Assembly (NCBI GenBank): GCA_024345305.1
Contig: BRON01000003.1
Span: 992,001-1,056,000 of the forward strand
Source: Mrakia gelida
Taxonomy: Eukaryota; Basidiomycota; Tremellomycetes; Cystofilobasidiales; Mrakiaceae
DNA: 64,000 nucleotides
Direction of reading: 5' to 3'
Part shown: positions 45,939-57,154 of the stretch, in pieces
Layout of the letters: each line of letters starts with the position of its first letter
Position numbering within the stretch: the stretch's first letter is position 1
Translations under genes and position numbers: made by a program
The notes under the pieces: generated by a model
Database searches by the model: none
Told to the model about the DNA's origin: nothing
What the model saw: only the letters and a program-made list of their open reading frames with translations

Positions 45939-46964
45939 CTACTGATCGTCCTCCCTCGGCGTGAACTTGTGCTTTTCTCGAGTGGTGTAGTCCGTCATTC
46001 CCTTTCCCGAGTTTACAACACCGACTGTGAAAGCACGAGGATGATTCGAAGAGGATAAAGGAGGGGAAAGGGAAGGAAGGACGAGAAGGAGGGAGTCGAA
46101 GGTCAGCTTCGTTCGTGCATTCAGCTCCTTCCTTCCTCCTCCGTCCCTTCGCCCCCTCCTCCCCTCCCAAACCCAACAGACAGAAACAGACATATGCACT
46201 CACCCTTCCCATTCACAGTATCCGGACTCCTAAACATACTCCCCCCCAACAGTCCCTTCGGCGCAATCCCCTTCTTCTTCGCCTTGACTCCAAACTTCTG
46301 CCAGCTCTCCATCTTCTTGACCTGCTCCTCGTTCTTGCTCTGCTTAATCTCCTTCCACTTCTCGTTCTTGGCCTTCTTCTTATCCTTCTCCCTGTCCTCC
46401 TTCTCGTCCTCGAGCGCCTTCCTCTTCTGAGCGGTCATGGGCTTGACGGAGGAGAGAGGGAGCTGGACGGGAGGAGTGGTCGAGTAGGCTCCGAGGTACT
46501 GGAGGGTGTAGAGAGGAGAGGCTGGAGGACCGTGGATGGAGAGGATTCGAGCGGGGTAGAAGACTCCATCGGTGAACTTGGCGAGGACTTCGTCGGCGAC
46601 TTTGAACGTTGGGATCGAAGAGGAGGAGGAGGAGGAGGGATCCGAGGAGGTGGAAGGAGGGAGGGAGGAAGGACCGGCGGTTGTTGCTGCTGCTGGTTTG
46701 GGTGAAGGTCGAGAGGGTCCAGCTGTGGGTGCGGATGGTGGATGGGATGCTGCTATGGCTTGTTTGGTGAGGGCAATGAGTTCTTCCAGCTCAGCCTTGA
46801 GGGAGAGAAGCTCATCGTTCCCTGGGTCGGCGTCGACAGCCTGCTGGACTTGAGTGAGTCTGTAGAGGGAAGAGGCAGTCAGGGGCAAGTCCCAATCGCA
46901 GAGGAGTATAGAGGCGGAGCTGAACTCACTGATACTCGTATCCTTCGAGTTCTTGGCGATCCAT
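45939..46964 (-). CDS. spf30: Survival-of-motor-neuron-related splicing factor SPF30 (Tudor)
   Basis: Exons 46930..46964, 46204..46859 and 45939..46024 give 258 aa. SPF30/SMNDC1 is a nuclear spliceosome factor whose Tudor domain binds dimethyl-arginine tails of Sm proteins. The N-terminal helix is MDRQELEGYEYQLTQVQQAV and LSLKAELEELIALTKQAI. After a Ser/Pro linker comes the Tudor domain: FKVADEVLAKFTDGVFYPAR, ILSIHGPPASPLYTLQYLGA. A Lys/Glu-rich region follows (KRKALEDEKEDREKDKKKAK, KNEEQVKKMESWQKF). The family C-terminus is KKKGIAPKGLLGGSMFRSPD and then VGVVNSGKGMTDYTTREKHK. Motif order and length match fungal and animal homologs closely. Confidence 0.93.
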
Positions 46965-47153
46965 GGGGAAAGGGAGAGGGAGGGAGGGAAGGAGAAGGTG
47001 TTGGGTGAGGCGAGACTTGAAACGGCGAGCTCGCGAGAGCAAGTCGAGGGCGGGAGCCGTGGTCGTCGCGAAGGGCTTTCGTAGAGGTGATCGAGTCAGG
47101 GCATATATACGAGAAGTCTATTGGTGATACAACGAAAGCTGATAGTGTCTATT

Positions 47154-49822
47154 CTAAGCCAAAACGATATGTTTGGCGGGAGGGAGTCGAACGAAGAGGA
47201 GGATGGAGGCGGCGATGAGAGCGGTCGCCTGTAGACGTGAGAAAGAGAAACATCAGCAAGGAAAGACCCCAGACAAACTCCAGACCAAGGGCCACTCACT
47301 CCGTTGACGAAGAATACAGCTGTAGGTCGACCTTGTTCCGAAAGCTCGGCGAACTAAGAGGAAAAGACGCGTCGAGACGAGGATCAAAGTCAGCTTCGTT
47401 GGTCCCACGAGGGGACTTGGCTTCGGCCACAGTCCAAGAACGAGCTCACCAGTGCGCCAAACACTCCGATAGTGGTGACCTGAGCGAGCCTCTCGACCAG
47501 AGCGATGGCCGAGAGAGCGTCTGCTCGATCCGCTTCCTCGACCATCTCCATCACGACTCCCTTTCCTGCTGGCGCGGCACCACTAGCGAAGGGTAGGATG
47601 CAAGCGGCGAGATAGATGTGCTGGCGAGAGGAGGGAGTGCGGCAAAAAGAGGGGAAGAGAGGTCAGCTCGCGAGTTCAAGACGCGTCGAGGCTTCCCCGT
47701 CGCTCGAAATCGCTCGAGAGGAGGAAGATGTCGCATCGCATGAGCGAGGTTTGTACTCACAGATCCCTTCGTACTAAATGCAACTGCCGAGGTGATGAGC
47801 CCATCCAAGATGAGCGAGATCCGAAGGAAGTGAAGGTCGAACGCTGAACCGTGTGAGAGGGTCGTGGGTTTGGGAGCCGCGACAGGCTCGAAGACCTCGT
47901 CGGGAATATGAGGTGGATCAAACTCGGAGGCCTCGGTGGGGAGAGGCGTTGGAGTGGGTGGGGTGGGAGGGGAAGGAGGCAGGGATGGCGGGGAGGAGAG
48001 GAAGCGTCGACCGCCTTTGATGATTCGAGGGAAGAGGACGACGAGGAAGAAGGCTCGGATGAGGGAGTTGGCAGACATCATGAGACCTACGGCAGAAGAA
48101 AGAAGGTGGTGTGAGTTCTCATTTCGGGACTCTCGCTTCGAAAGAAGAGGTTGCGAAGAAGTTTGCTCACCTGCGTCGGTCGGCAAAAAGTCGAACAGGT
48201 TCGTTCCCACGAGCTGAAGCATCAAGGGGACGAACTGCGAAACAAGGATGCGAGTCGGGTGGAGTTAGCACGAGCTTACATCCAAGTAGTAGGGGAAGGA
48301 AGACGAGATCCTCGCGTCGAGGGGCGGGTTGAGGGAATCGGATCGCTAAAACTCACTCCAGTCGCCAGCACACCGCAGAACAACCCCAAACCCAGCAACC
48401 CAAGTCCCCAGGTTCCTCTCCATCCTCCCTCTGCCGTCCTGTTGGGTCCGAGGAGTTTGAGCGGCGAGAGGAAGACGAACGCTCCCTCCTTCTTCGCGGC
48501 TTCTCCGTCGACACGTTTGGCTGCAGTCGGAGGGGCGATGTAAGGGAGGAAGATGGATGCGAAGAGGGTCGAGCATACGAGGAGACCTAAAGTAACCTTG
48601 AAGGGCGATGGGATGCCGAAGTGATCCGAGACGAGACCTCCCACTGGAGAAGAACGAAGGTCGCGCGACAGTAACGAGGTCAGCTTTGAACGAAGGATCG
48701 TAGAGGGCGAATCGAGTCTTTGTAGGCTGATAACGGAGGTCGATGCTCACAGCTGTATCCTAGTCCAGTTCCCACTGCATCAGAGAAGCGAAGATCGAGG
48801 TCAGCCCCAGTTCGAGGGAAATAATGGAGCAGTGAATGAACGAGTCAACTCACGCATCGCAATCCCCTGCAGCACCCCAAACTGACTCGTCCTCTCCTCA
48901 GGACTACTCAGCACAGCGATAAACGCATTCGAAGCCAACATGCTGCAATCAACCAAAATCAAACCACCTCGTGATCAGCAACAGCGAACGAACGACGCGT
49001 CCCATCTTCCTCTTCCCTCCTCCCAAAACAAAGGTGTTCGCTCTTGACTCACTATCCTCCTCCCCCACCCAAAATATTGATCAACTGCGTAGACTGGAAG
49101 ATCCGAATCCCCGTCGACCCTCCGATGGAGAGCGCGGTGATCTGGCAGACGTTTCGAATGCACGACCAGAAGGTCTGTTGGGCGAAGGCGAACTTCACGC
49201 CGTAGGTTCGGCTGGTGAACGAAGAGAGCCGTGTCAGCTCTCTCGAACTCACTGCAGAAACAAGGAGAAGCGAGCTACGCACATGAGGTACCCAGTGAGG
49301 AAGAGATTGACGAGAGCTTCGCAAAACCAAACCCAAACGAAACGAGAATCAGCGCTCGTCGTTTTCGACCTCCTACCCGCTTCCCAACCGCAGATCCGAC
49401 GAGCAAACTCACATGAAGCAGTAGTAACACTACTCATCAACGCGATATTCTTCGCTGTATCAGCCTCTACGATTCCCAACGAACACCGATCCCCTCCTCC
49501 TCCTCCCATCAATCCTCCCTCCGAGCCGGCTTCGAGGCTCTCGTAGTACGCATCGCAAGTCATGAGCTTCATGGCGTAGAAGAGGGGAGTTTGGGTGAAG
49601 GAGAAGCTGATTTGCAAGGGGACGGGGGGAGGTCAGCACGAGAGGACGGAGGGAGAGCAAGAAGGAAGGCTAGGAAGGGGGGAGGAAGAGGAGGTCGACG
49701 CACGAGAGCGAAAGAAAGAGGGAGACGATGAGGATTCTTCGGATGGGGGAGAAGAACGCTGTTCTTGTCGTCTTCTTCGTGGAGGGTTCGACTGGGAGGA
49801 GGGGAGTTGTCTCGCTTGTCAT
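47154..49822 (-). CDS. Major facilitator superfamily transporter
   Basis: Twelve exons: 49704..49822, 49413..49606, 49283..49316, 49053..49211, 48854..48942, 48751..48774, 48357..48643, 48171..48234, 47761..48086, 47450..47620, 47300..47353 and 47154..47228; 531 aa. The start MTSETTPLLPVEPS carries a dileucine-type TTPLLP sorting motif common in fungal vacuolar or plasma-membrane MFS proteins. Membrane segments include IRRILIVSLFLSLS, AFIAVLSS, GLGYSLGGLVSDHFG (equivalent of the GxLaDrxGrr loop), FKVTLGLLVCSTLFASIFLP, GLGLLGLGLFCGVLATG and ATALIAASILLFVRLP. The cytoplasmic loop after the sixth or seventh segment is Pro-rich (PPSLPPSPPTPPTPTPLP). The general layout resembles tetracycline-resistance-like fungal MFS proteins such as yeast YCR023C. 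The substrate cannot be read from sequence. Confidence 0.85.
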
Positions 49823-50181
49823 ACTGAGAGGTGCTGCTGCTGGCCGTTAGGAGGGAAGGAGGAGGGAAGGGGAGCTATCGACGGCGTTGACCTTTTTCGT
49901 TTTCGGAGCTGGCCGTCAGCCTTCCTTCAGAGCAGCAAGAAAAAAAAGGAGATGGCCATATGGAGCTTGTACGTGGATATCGAAGAGAGAAGGGAGGGGG
50001 AAGAAGGCAAGGAACAGAGAAGGGGGAGAGACGAGATCAAGTGAGGTACAACGAGGTAGAGAAACGCGACAAAGGGCGAAGACGAAGGGCAAATGAGATC
50101 AAAGAGGAAAGAAACAGCAGGGCGCGAGACTAGTCTATATCGTATCGTTATCAAGAACACATCAGGACTCAGAACCCTCCA
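49823..50181. other. Intergenic region
   Basis: Promoter of the MFS gene and 3' UTR of the Zn2Cys6 regulator, both minus strand. No gene is seen. Confidence 0.5.
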
Positions 50182-53100
50182 CTAAACTCCCCAATCCATC
50201 GCCTCCCCTCCTCCTCCCTGAATGGTATCAAACTCGTTACTCCACATCCCTCCAAACCCCCCTCCTCCTTCCTCCGAGTTGAACTCCGCAAAGAGCTTTG
50301 CTATCACTTCGGCGGATGCTCCTCCGAAGGGTTCGACGACTCCGGGACCGACGTGGGTGTTGGTGTTGGGTGGGAGGAGGTCCGCGGAGGGAGTGGCGGG
50401 GAAGAGGTTGTTGTTGGGGGCGGGAGTTGGAGGAGCCGCGAAGAACGCTGAGGGAGTGAAGGGCGCGACGGAGGGGGAGGAGGTGGAAGGAGAGGAAGGG
50501 TCGGTTCCGGTTCCTGTTCGGGTTGTTGAGTTGGAGGTGGAGAGGAGGTTGAAGGTCTCCATGATGACTCGAGAGTCGACGAAGGTGGGAGGAGGATTGG
50601 GATCGGTGGCGATGGAGGCGGAGGCCGCGTTGTTGGTGGCCATGTAGGCTGCTTGGGCTTTTTCGGCTTGGTACTGGAGGAGGAGAGAGGGTGAGAGATA
50701 GGTCAGCGACGAGAGACGCGAAGAGGGAAGAGAGAGAGACGCGACTCACGATCACACACTCGTTCGGTTCCGTGCTAAGCGAAGGGAAACCTCGAGCGTC
50801 GTCCAGAGCCATATCGAGCATCTGAAGCTGTCGATGAGCGAGAGGAATCTTTTCTCCGAACTTGGCGAGGGCGGATCTGAAAGACGGAATGAGTCGAGGT
50901 CAGAACGCGAACTCGAGAAACGGACGCGACGAGAAACGAAGGGCCGAACCTGAACACCTCGATCTCACTAAGAGCAGCCTTGGAAGCTCGCTCGTCTCCA
51001 ACGAAGAGCGCAGCCTGGTAGAACCTGACGATGGATCGACCTCCGATGAACCAGCAGAAGGCGGTGAACGGGTTGAGCGATCCGAGGTCGTACGAGGTCG
51101 AGAGGAGGAGGAAGATGGTGGCGAGCATTCCACGAGCGGCGGTGAGCATCATCTTGGAGCTGGGGTCGTTCTTGTCCATCAGGTCGACGTGGTTCTCGTG
51201 GAGGACCTGGAAAGAAAGGGGGGAAGGACGGGAAGAAGGTTAGCTCACGAAAGTCGCGTCTCTCATCCTCCTCGAACTCCAACTCAATCCGTCAAGAACG
51301 AGCAACTCACGATCATCGCCACGAACGGAATCGTGTGAGCTGCAACACCCAAAACGAAACCTCAGTCAGCAACCGCGATCTCGCGTCAAGGGCCGAGGCG
51401 AGACGAGAAGAGACGAAGAGCTCACCCAAGAACAAATCCCCATCCAACCCGGTCCCATCTCCCTCCGCTCCTCGAATCGGATCCTTGAACTCCTTCGGGA
51501 ACCCTTGCCTGTACTTCTCGACCTGATCCTGCACGGTCTGGAACGCTCTCGTCGATCTCGGATCGGGGATCTTGGTTTCCGGCCACTGAGGAGGTTTGAG
51601 GAATCGACGGTTGAACTGCTTGACTCGCGAGAGGAGGATGAGGGATTTGAGGTGGAGGACGAAAGAGCTGAGAGGGTAGATGGGAAGCGGGGGGGGGGGG
51701 AGGGGAAGGGGAGTCAGTGGGGGAGAGAGAGGGGAAGGGAAAGCGACGCAGGGAACGAAAAGGAGATCGAGGCGGCGACTCACTCAGTGCAGTCGGGAGG
51801 ATGGTAGGTGAAGAGATCCGGCGACGAGAGGGTTTGAGGGTTCTCGGGGATCTTGGTCTGTACGAGAGTCGAAGCGAGAAGGAAGAGGTCAGCGAAACCC
51901 GAAGGAAGGACCCAGAACCAAGCGAGTCGACGAGAGACGCGCAAAACTCACTCCTCTCAAGAAATCCACCAACTTGCAAGGCAACTCCGCTCCCACATCC
52001 GCCTCATCCAAACTACTCGCCCATCCACTGCTCGCTCCAGCCATTCGATCCGCCCTGCGCACAACAAAACGAAGCGAAAGGTCAGCGTTCGTTTTCCGTC
52101 GCGTCGTCTTCGAGGAACGAAAAGCAATTGAGCCAACTCACATGAACCCCAACCAGAACACCCTCCTCCTCTGCTCTTTCTCGAGATCGTCGTCCGTCTT
52201 GGGTAGCAGCGAAGGTTTTGATCCAGGGATGTAGTTTCTCGCTTTCGACGATTCGTTGACTCCGAGAGGGACGGCGAGTCGACAGCAGAGGGCTGAGGAG
52301 AGCCAGACCTGGCGAAAGAACGAAGCAGAACGGAAGGGAAGGGAGGGTTAGCTCGGACAGAGAGCGAGAGAAAGGCTGGGTGCAAGAGATAGAGGGTGGA
52401 CGAGGGACGAACCTGAACCCAACGAGCGTTCTGGTCTGAAGCGAAGGGAAACGAAGGTCAGCGTGCGTTCGGTCCAAACGAGGGAGCGAAGATATATACT
52501 CACAGTCGAAAGCCGTCAGAATCACACAAGCTATTCCAACCCAAACCAAACCCAAAAGTCAGCTCTCGGCCCTCTTCTCCCACCAACCCACCTCCCTCCC
52601 ACCCCCTCCCTCTCCCACTTCTCGTCGCTACAACTCACCAATCAACGCATCAAACAACCTCTCCCCCTTCCTGAACTCTTCCTCCATGTAACTCTTCGCG
52701 TAATCCGCATGCTTCCCACCAAACGAGTCCATATCGACCGTATCCTTGAGGGTCGGGATCCCATCGGGGTCGAAGGTTGAAACGACTTCGGTTCGACCTG
52801 AGAAACGGGAGGCGAGGGCGCAGATGGCGTGGAGGACGGAAGGGTGGGGGTAGCCTGGGTGGGAGGGGGGCAGGGTGTGGAGGGAGGTGAGGAATTGAGT
52901 CTGGCGAACGAGCGAACGAAGGTGAAGGATGGTGGGACAGGAGGTCAGCGACGCGTCTGAACTGGACTGCCTTCGAAAAGCGAGAAGCAAAAACGACCCC
53001 AACCACCCACCTTATGCAAAACCTTATGCACCGTCGGCACCTTATCGAAGAACGTATCCACCAGCGAATGGAGCAACGACGGAGCTGGGAGCGTCTTGGG

Positions 53101-54665
53101 GTAGGAAGGGTAAATGAGGGAATGGAAGAAGGCTTCGTTCTCCAACGCTGCTGCTGTTTCGTCGTAGCTCGTCCCTGCTTGAGCGACTGCGGGAGGAGCC
53201 TGAGGAACGAAGGACTGGTTGTTGCTCCCATCGACCTGATTGATGTTGTTCCCTCCGAACGGCGAGGTGCCCGCGACGTGGTAAGGGTTTCCACCTCCTG
53301 CTTGGAACGAGGCTGTCGAGGAGGGGTCCAGACCACCCTTGCTGGAGGTGGTCTGATTCGGGGAGGAAGCGTTGGAGAGGGAGTGGACTGAGGAAGGACC
53401 TGTGGAGGAAGATTCTCCTGTTGAGCTGTGGTGGAGGAAGGGAGGAGCTTGGGGCTGTTGGTTGTAGGATCCGTTGGAGGAGGAACCGGAGTCTCCTCGG
53501 TGGGGGTTGTAGATCGTCGCTGGCGAGAGAGGATGAGCGAACGGGAAGGATGAGGGGGTAGGAGCTGTAGCGAAGGTAGGGGAGAAGAAGTTGGAGGATG
53601 AGGAGGAGGACGCGGAGGTTGAAGCGACGGGCTGTTGCTGCTGTTGCTGCTGCTGTTGTCCTAGCGTCTGGTTCTGGATTTGAGTTTGGTAGGGCTGATG
53701 GAACTGCTGGTAGACAGGGTTGATGGTTGGACCTGAGAAGGGGTAGTGCGACAGGTTGAACGTCGGTTGAGGAGGGAAGTCTGAAGGAAGGACGAGTCGG
53801 AAGGTGGATTTCGAAAGTGTCAGCTCTCGCTCGCTCCTCCTTCCTTCCTTCTCCTTCGTTCAAAAGAACAGACGGATTTGAGGACTGACCTGTCTGAGGC
53901 ATTCCTGAAGCAGGTATCGATCCAACCTGCTTGAGCTGTCTCTCCAAATCAGCTGAAGCAATCGAAACGAACGTGGAAGCTCTGAATCAGCTCTCGTCTG
54001 GTCGCTCACCCTCCGTATCCGTCTCTCCTTCCCCTCCCCTCTACCCCCCTTCTTTTTCACCTCTACTCACCAATCTTACTCTCCATAGCCTCCAACTGAC
54101 CCTTCCCCTTCGTCCCCCCTCCCCCTCCTCCTCCTCCCTCAGCTGTCCTCCTCCTCTTCTCTCCTCCTCCTCCTGCCGCGTTGGATGGTTTCTCCGTCTT
54201 CTCGTCGTCCCAAACGCACTCAGGGAACTCAGTTCGGTTCGGAGCGTCCAAGGGTAAGGATGCGAGGTGGGCTTTGTGAGATTTGAGACAAGCGGAACAG
54301 TGGGGTTTGACAGCGTCGCATTCTGAAGGAAGGGAAGGAGAGGGAGAGGGAGAGGTGACCGAGTTGAAGGTTCAGCTTCGTTTCGTTCCTTCGTTTCGTT
54401 GAGATGAAGGGAGGGATGAAAGGGACGTACTGAGTTTTCTTTTACGACACTTGTTAAGGAAACCATCGTTGTAGATTTTCAAGGCGAAACGAGTCAGCTC
54501 GCTACTTCTTCTACAGCTCCAGGGATCGAATCGAAGCTCGAAGCGAGAACGAGCGAGACTCACAACGAGACAAGCTGAACCTCTCGTTACAGGAGTGGAC
54601 CTCGCCTTCCCAGTCTTGTCCTTCTGCTGCTGATGGTGCTCGCTGCTTCCACTGTCGGAGGGCAT
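50182..54665 (-). CDS. Zn2Cys6 fungal transcription factor, copy 1
   Basis: Sixteen exons: 54564..54665, 54431..54449, 54071..54322, 53890..53952, 53011..53780, 52639..52900, 52504..52530, 52413..52435, 52142..52308, 51952..52054, 51784..51857, 51426..51667, 51311..51339, 50950..51206, 50750..50876 and 50182..50673; 1002 aa. The zinc binuclear cluster CLVCRKRKLKC plus HCSAC (residues 32-51) is assembled across two introns, with a 19-nt exon carrying the second Cys and the basic run. A dimerisation-like helix (LEAMESKIG, LERQLKQVG), a Gln/Ser-rich linker and the fungal-specific regulatory (middle homology) domain follow (about residues 360-810: LVDTFFDKVPTVHKVLHK, HPGYPHPSVLHAICALASRF, RRRVFWLGFM). 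The C-terminus MDWGV is in an acidic, Gly-rich tail. A paralog starts at 61622. Targets are unknown. Confidence 0.9.
51689..51700. repeat. Poly-G/poly-C homopolymer
   Basis: Twelve consecutive G on the plus strand, inside an intron of the Zn2Cys6 regulator; on the coding strand a C12 tract lies upstream of the acceptor. Likely slippage-prone. Confidence 0.9.
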
Positions 54666-55051
54666 CGTTCGCGTTCGTCGCTACTCTGGGAAGAAAGAGG
54701 TGTGGGTGCGGTGGAAGTTGGGAGCTCAAACGAGGAGAGTCTCGATGCCGGGCTCGACGCTAATCGCAGAAGGAGCTCGATGGCCGGGCCTTCCGTAGAA
54801 AGAACGTTTCACTGCTCCATCCTTCGTCTCTGTCTCTCTCTGCCAGAGACGTGTTCGTCTGAGATGGTGGTGGTGGTTTGAGAGCTGGCAGAGGATTGGG
54901 ACACATCAGAAACGAAAGGGTCGAGCCCGAGATCTCCATCAGCACGACTCTGGCCGAACCCGCTCGCTCTCTCCATGATTTCGCGCGTTCTTTCGTCTTC
55001 TTCTCGTCTCTTTCTAAGTAGAGTGCGGAGGGGAGTAGGGGGGATTATAGA
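54666..55051. other. Intergenic region
   Basis: Promoter of the Zn2Cys6 regulator and 3' UTR of NUS1, both minus strand. No gene is seen. Confidence 0.5.
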
Positions 55052-56832
55052 TCATCTACCGAACCTCTGCTCTACCCCTTCCCAAGCGCACATCCCAGCT
55101 TCCCACTCGTCCATCTCCAGCAGCCTCAGGAGGGGAGACGTCGTCCTCGTCGTCGAACTTGCGACGCGTCGTGTTCGGTGGTTTGGCGGTTGGCTGGATT
55201 GCGGGGAGGGAAAATCCAAAGAGAAGATAAAGATGAGTCAGACCCACGCTCAGATAACGAGCTTGAGGGGAAGTGGACGAAGGGAAGGCGAAGAGGAAGA
55301 GGGTTTGGTTTCGACGCGAGGAGAGGGACTCACCAGATCTCCGTGAGCCTCAGCAACCAAGGAGGGAAGCCATGCAGCTCGACTGCTTCTGGTTCTTTCG
55401 AGCAGAAGGAGATCCAGTTGATGAACCGAGCGAAGAGGGAGGTGGTGGTGGAAGGGGAGGGGAGGAGGTGGTGGATGAGGAGGAGTTCGGGTTCGGTTTT
55501 GGTTTGGAAGGGGAGGAGATCTGTTCGGGTTCAGGGCGAGAACGAGGAGGAAAGGGACGACGGGAGTCAGTTGATGTGAGATATCAGTGGTAGCTAGGAG
55601 CACCTGAAGAAGAGAGAGAGAAGAAGAAGAGGGCGAAGAAAGAAGAACGAGACGCGTCGAGGAGGAGAAGGGACGAAGAACGAACCGTCAACGAGAGATT
55701 GAATCACAGGGACGGTGATGATTTCTGGATCCGTTTTGGAGAGTGATAAGGAGCGAGTGATGTTGGAGAGGAGAGTGTAGGAAGTCGAGGGGAGTAGGAG
55801 GTTGAGAGTGATGGGTTGGGAGCGGGCTCGAGGCGACGACGAGGGAGGCGGAACTGCGACGCGAGAAGGGTCAGATTCAGCTCTGGTAGGAGCGGGGAAA
55901 GCGGAACCGAGATGACTGAGCTCACTGCTTGATCTCCTCTTCCTGATACCGTCCTGCTCGTTCTGCTCGCTGACCTCGTTCGACCAAACGGTCAAGCTCG
56001 CCATGCCGTTCTTGAACGCTCCTTGGTTGATGGTATCTCCATCCTTCCGAGGTATAGACCTTACTTGAGGCTTGGACGAGTCGGGCGTGGTTCGAAAATT
56101 CGAAGGCTCGTCGAGAGAGGACCAGGTTGGGAGTGGGGAGGGAGGAGAGGAGGGTGTCGAAGGCGGTGGGGAAGGAGGTGTTTGCGTTAGGAGAGAAAGA
56201 AGGGGAGAGTGAAGGGATGCGAGATGGCGAGCTGAGAGAGGATAACAAGAAGTATATGGGGTCAGAAACTGGGTCGCCAAGGAAGAGAGATGTATCTGAA
56301 GGTGCTGAAAAGGAAGAGCTCGGAGGGAGGGAGAAGGAGTTGAGCTCGAGTGAAACAGAGCTCGCTGTCACTCTCTTCGAGCCTCCCTTCCCTCGTCAAG
56401 GAGCGAGGTATACATCCTTGTACACCGAGCGTGTAGGAACGTGCGCTTCCTTCTTAAATCACGTCGAGAAACAGAGCGCGAGAAGTGAAGCTTGAACTGA
56501 CCATGGCTTCCTCCCTCGAAGACTGTGAGCTCTTGCACTCCTTCCTCCTCTGCCCATCTCACAGCTCTCAGCACAGACTCCATCAGAGCTTCCTTCACGT
56601 CCTCCTCATCCTGCTCTACAGATGCTGACGTTGTTTCTGAGGCAGGATTTGGACGTCGAGGAGGTGGTACGAGAAGGAGAGCGACGTGTCGAGGAGGAGG
56701 TCGTGAGGGTTTCGAGCTCGACGAGGAAGAGGATGGGGAGCTGTTCCTTTTGAATGGATTGGACGGGAGTATCGAGTAGACGAGGGTGATGAAATGGAGG
56801 AAGAGGAGGAGAGGGAGGTGAAGGAAGGACAT
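55052..56832 (-). CDS. NUS1: Dehydrodolichyl diphosphate synthase complex subunit NUS1
   Basis: Exons 56502..56832, 55926..56231, 55686..55853, 55334..55520 and 55052..55193 give 377 aa. NUS1 (human NgBR) is the non-catalytic cis-prenyltransferase subunit that pairs with Rer2/DHDDS at the ER to make dolichol. The N-terminus has a membrane segment LPLLLFLHFITLVYSILP. Conserved parts are LRAVRWAEEEGVQELTVFE; ITLNLLLPSTSYTLL; EPELLLIHH; HGFPPWLLRLTEI; and the last residues EQRFGR, the RxG motif needed for activity of the complex. The middle is expanded with Ser/Pro-rich sequence. The start at 56832 (MSFLHLP) puts the membrane segment at the N-terminus; an in-frame ATG at 56967 would add 45 residues. 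The 56232-56501 intron is less certain than the rest. Confidence 0.85.
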
Positions 56833-57154
56833 CTCGTCCAGCGTTGAGGTTGTAGCCGTTTGGAGAGAAGAGAAGGGAAGGGAAGCAGGAACGAGCTCGA
56901 ACTTCGAGAATCGACGTGGCACCAGAGTCGCGAGTTCTGTCACATGCTTCCGAGATTTCGATGTCATTTTTTCACTGAGAGGTAGAGCGGAGTATGGATA
57001 GAATACTGGGTGAGAATGAAAGTGCAGTTTTTCACGTGATGTCCGAAGAAACTACGGATGACGTACCAAGCTCGAAACGGCTTCGACCTCGCTCGTGCTC
57101 TCTCCTCCTCTGCTTCAAACCCTCACTCCCTCCCTCATCCACCCTTTGAGAAAC
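56833..57154. promoter_or_regulatory. Divergent promoter, NUS1 and NTF2-like gene
   Basis: At most 322 bp separate two genes transcribed away from each other (187 bp if the longer NUS1 form is real). The two share a short bidirectional promoter by position. Both products are predicted endomembrane proteins. No specific site is identified. Confidence 0.5.
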
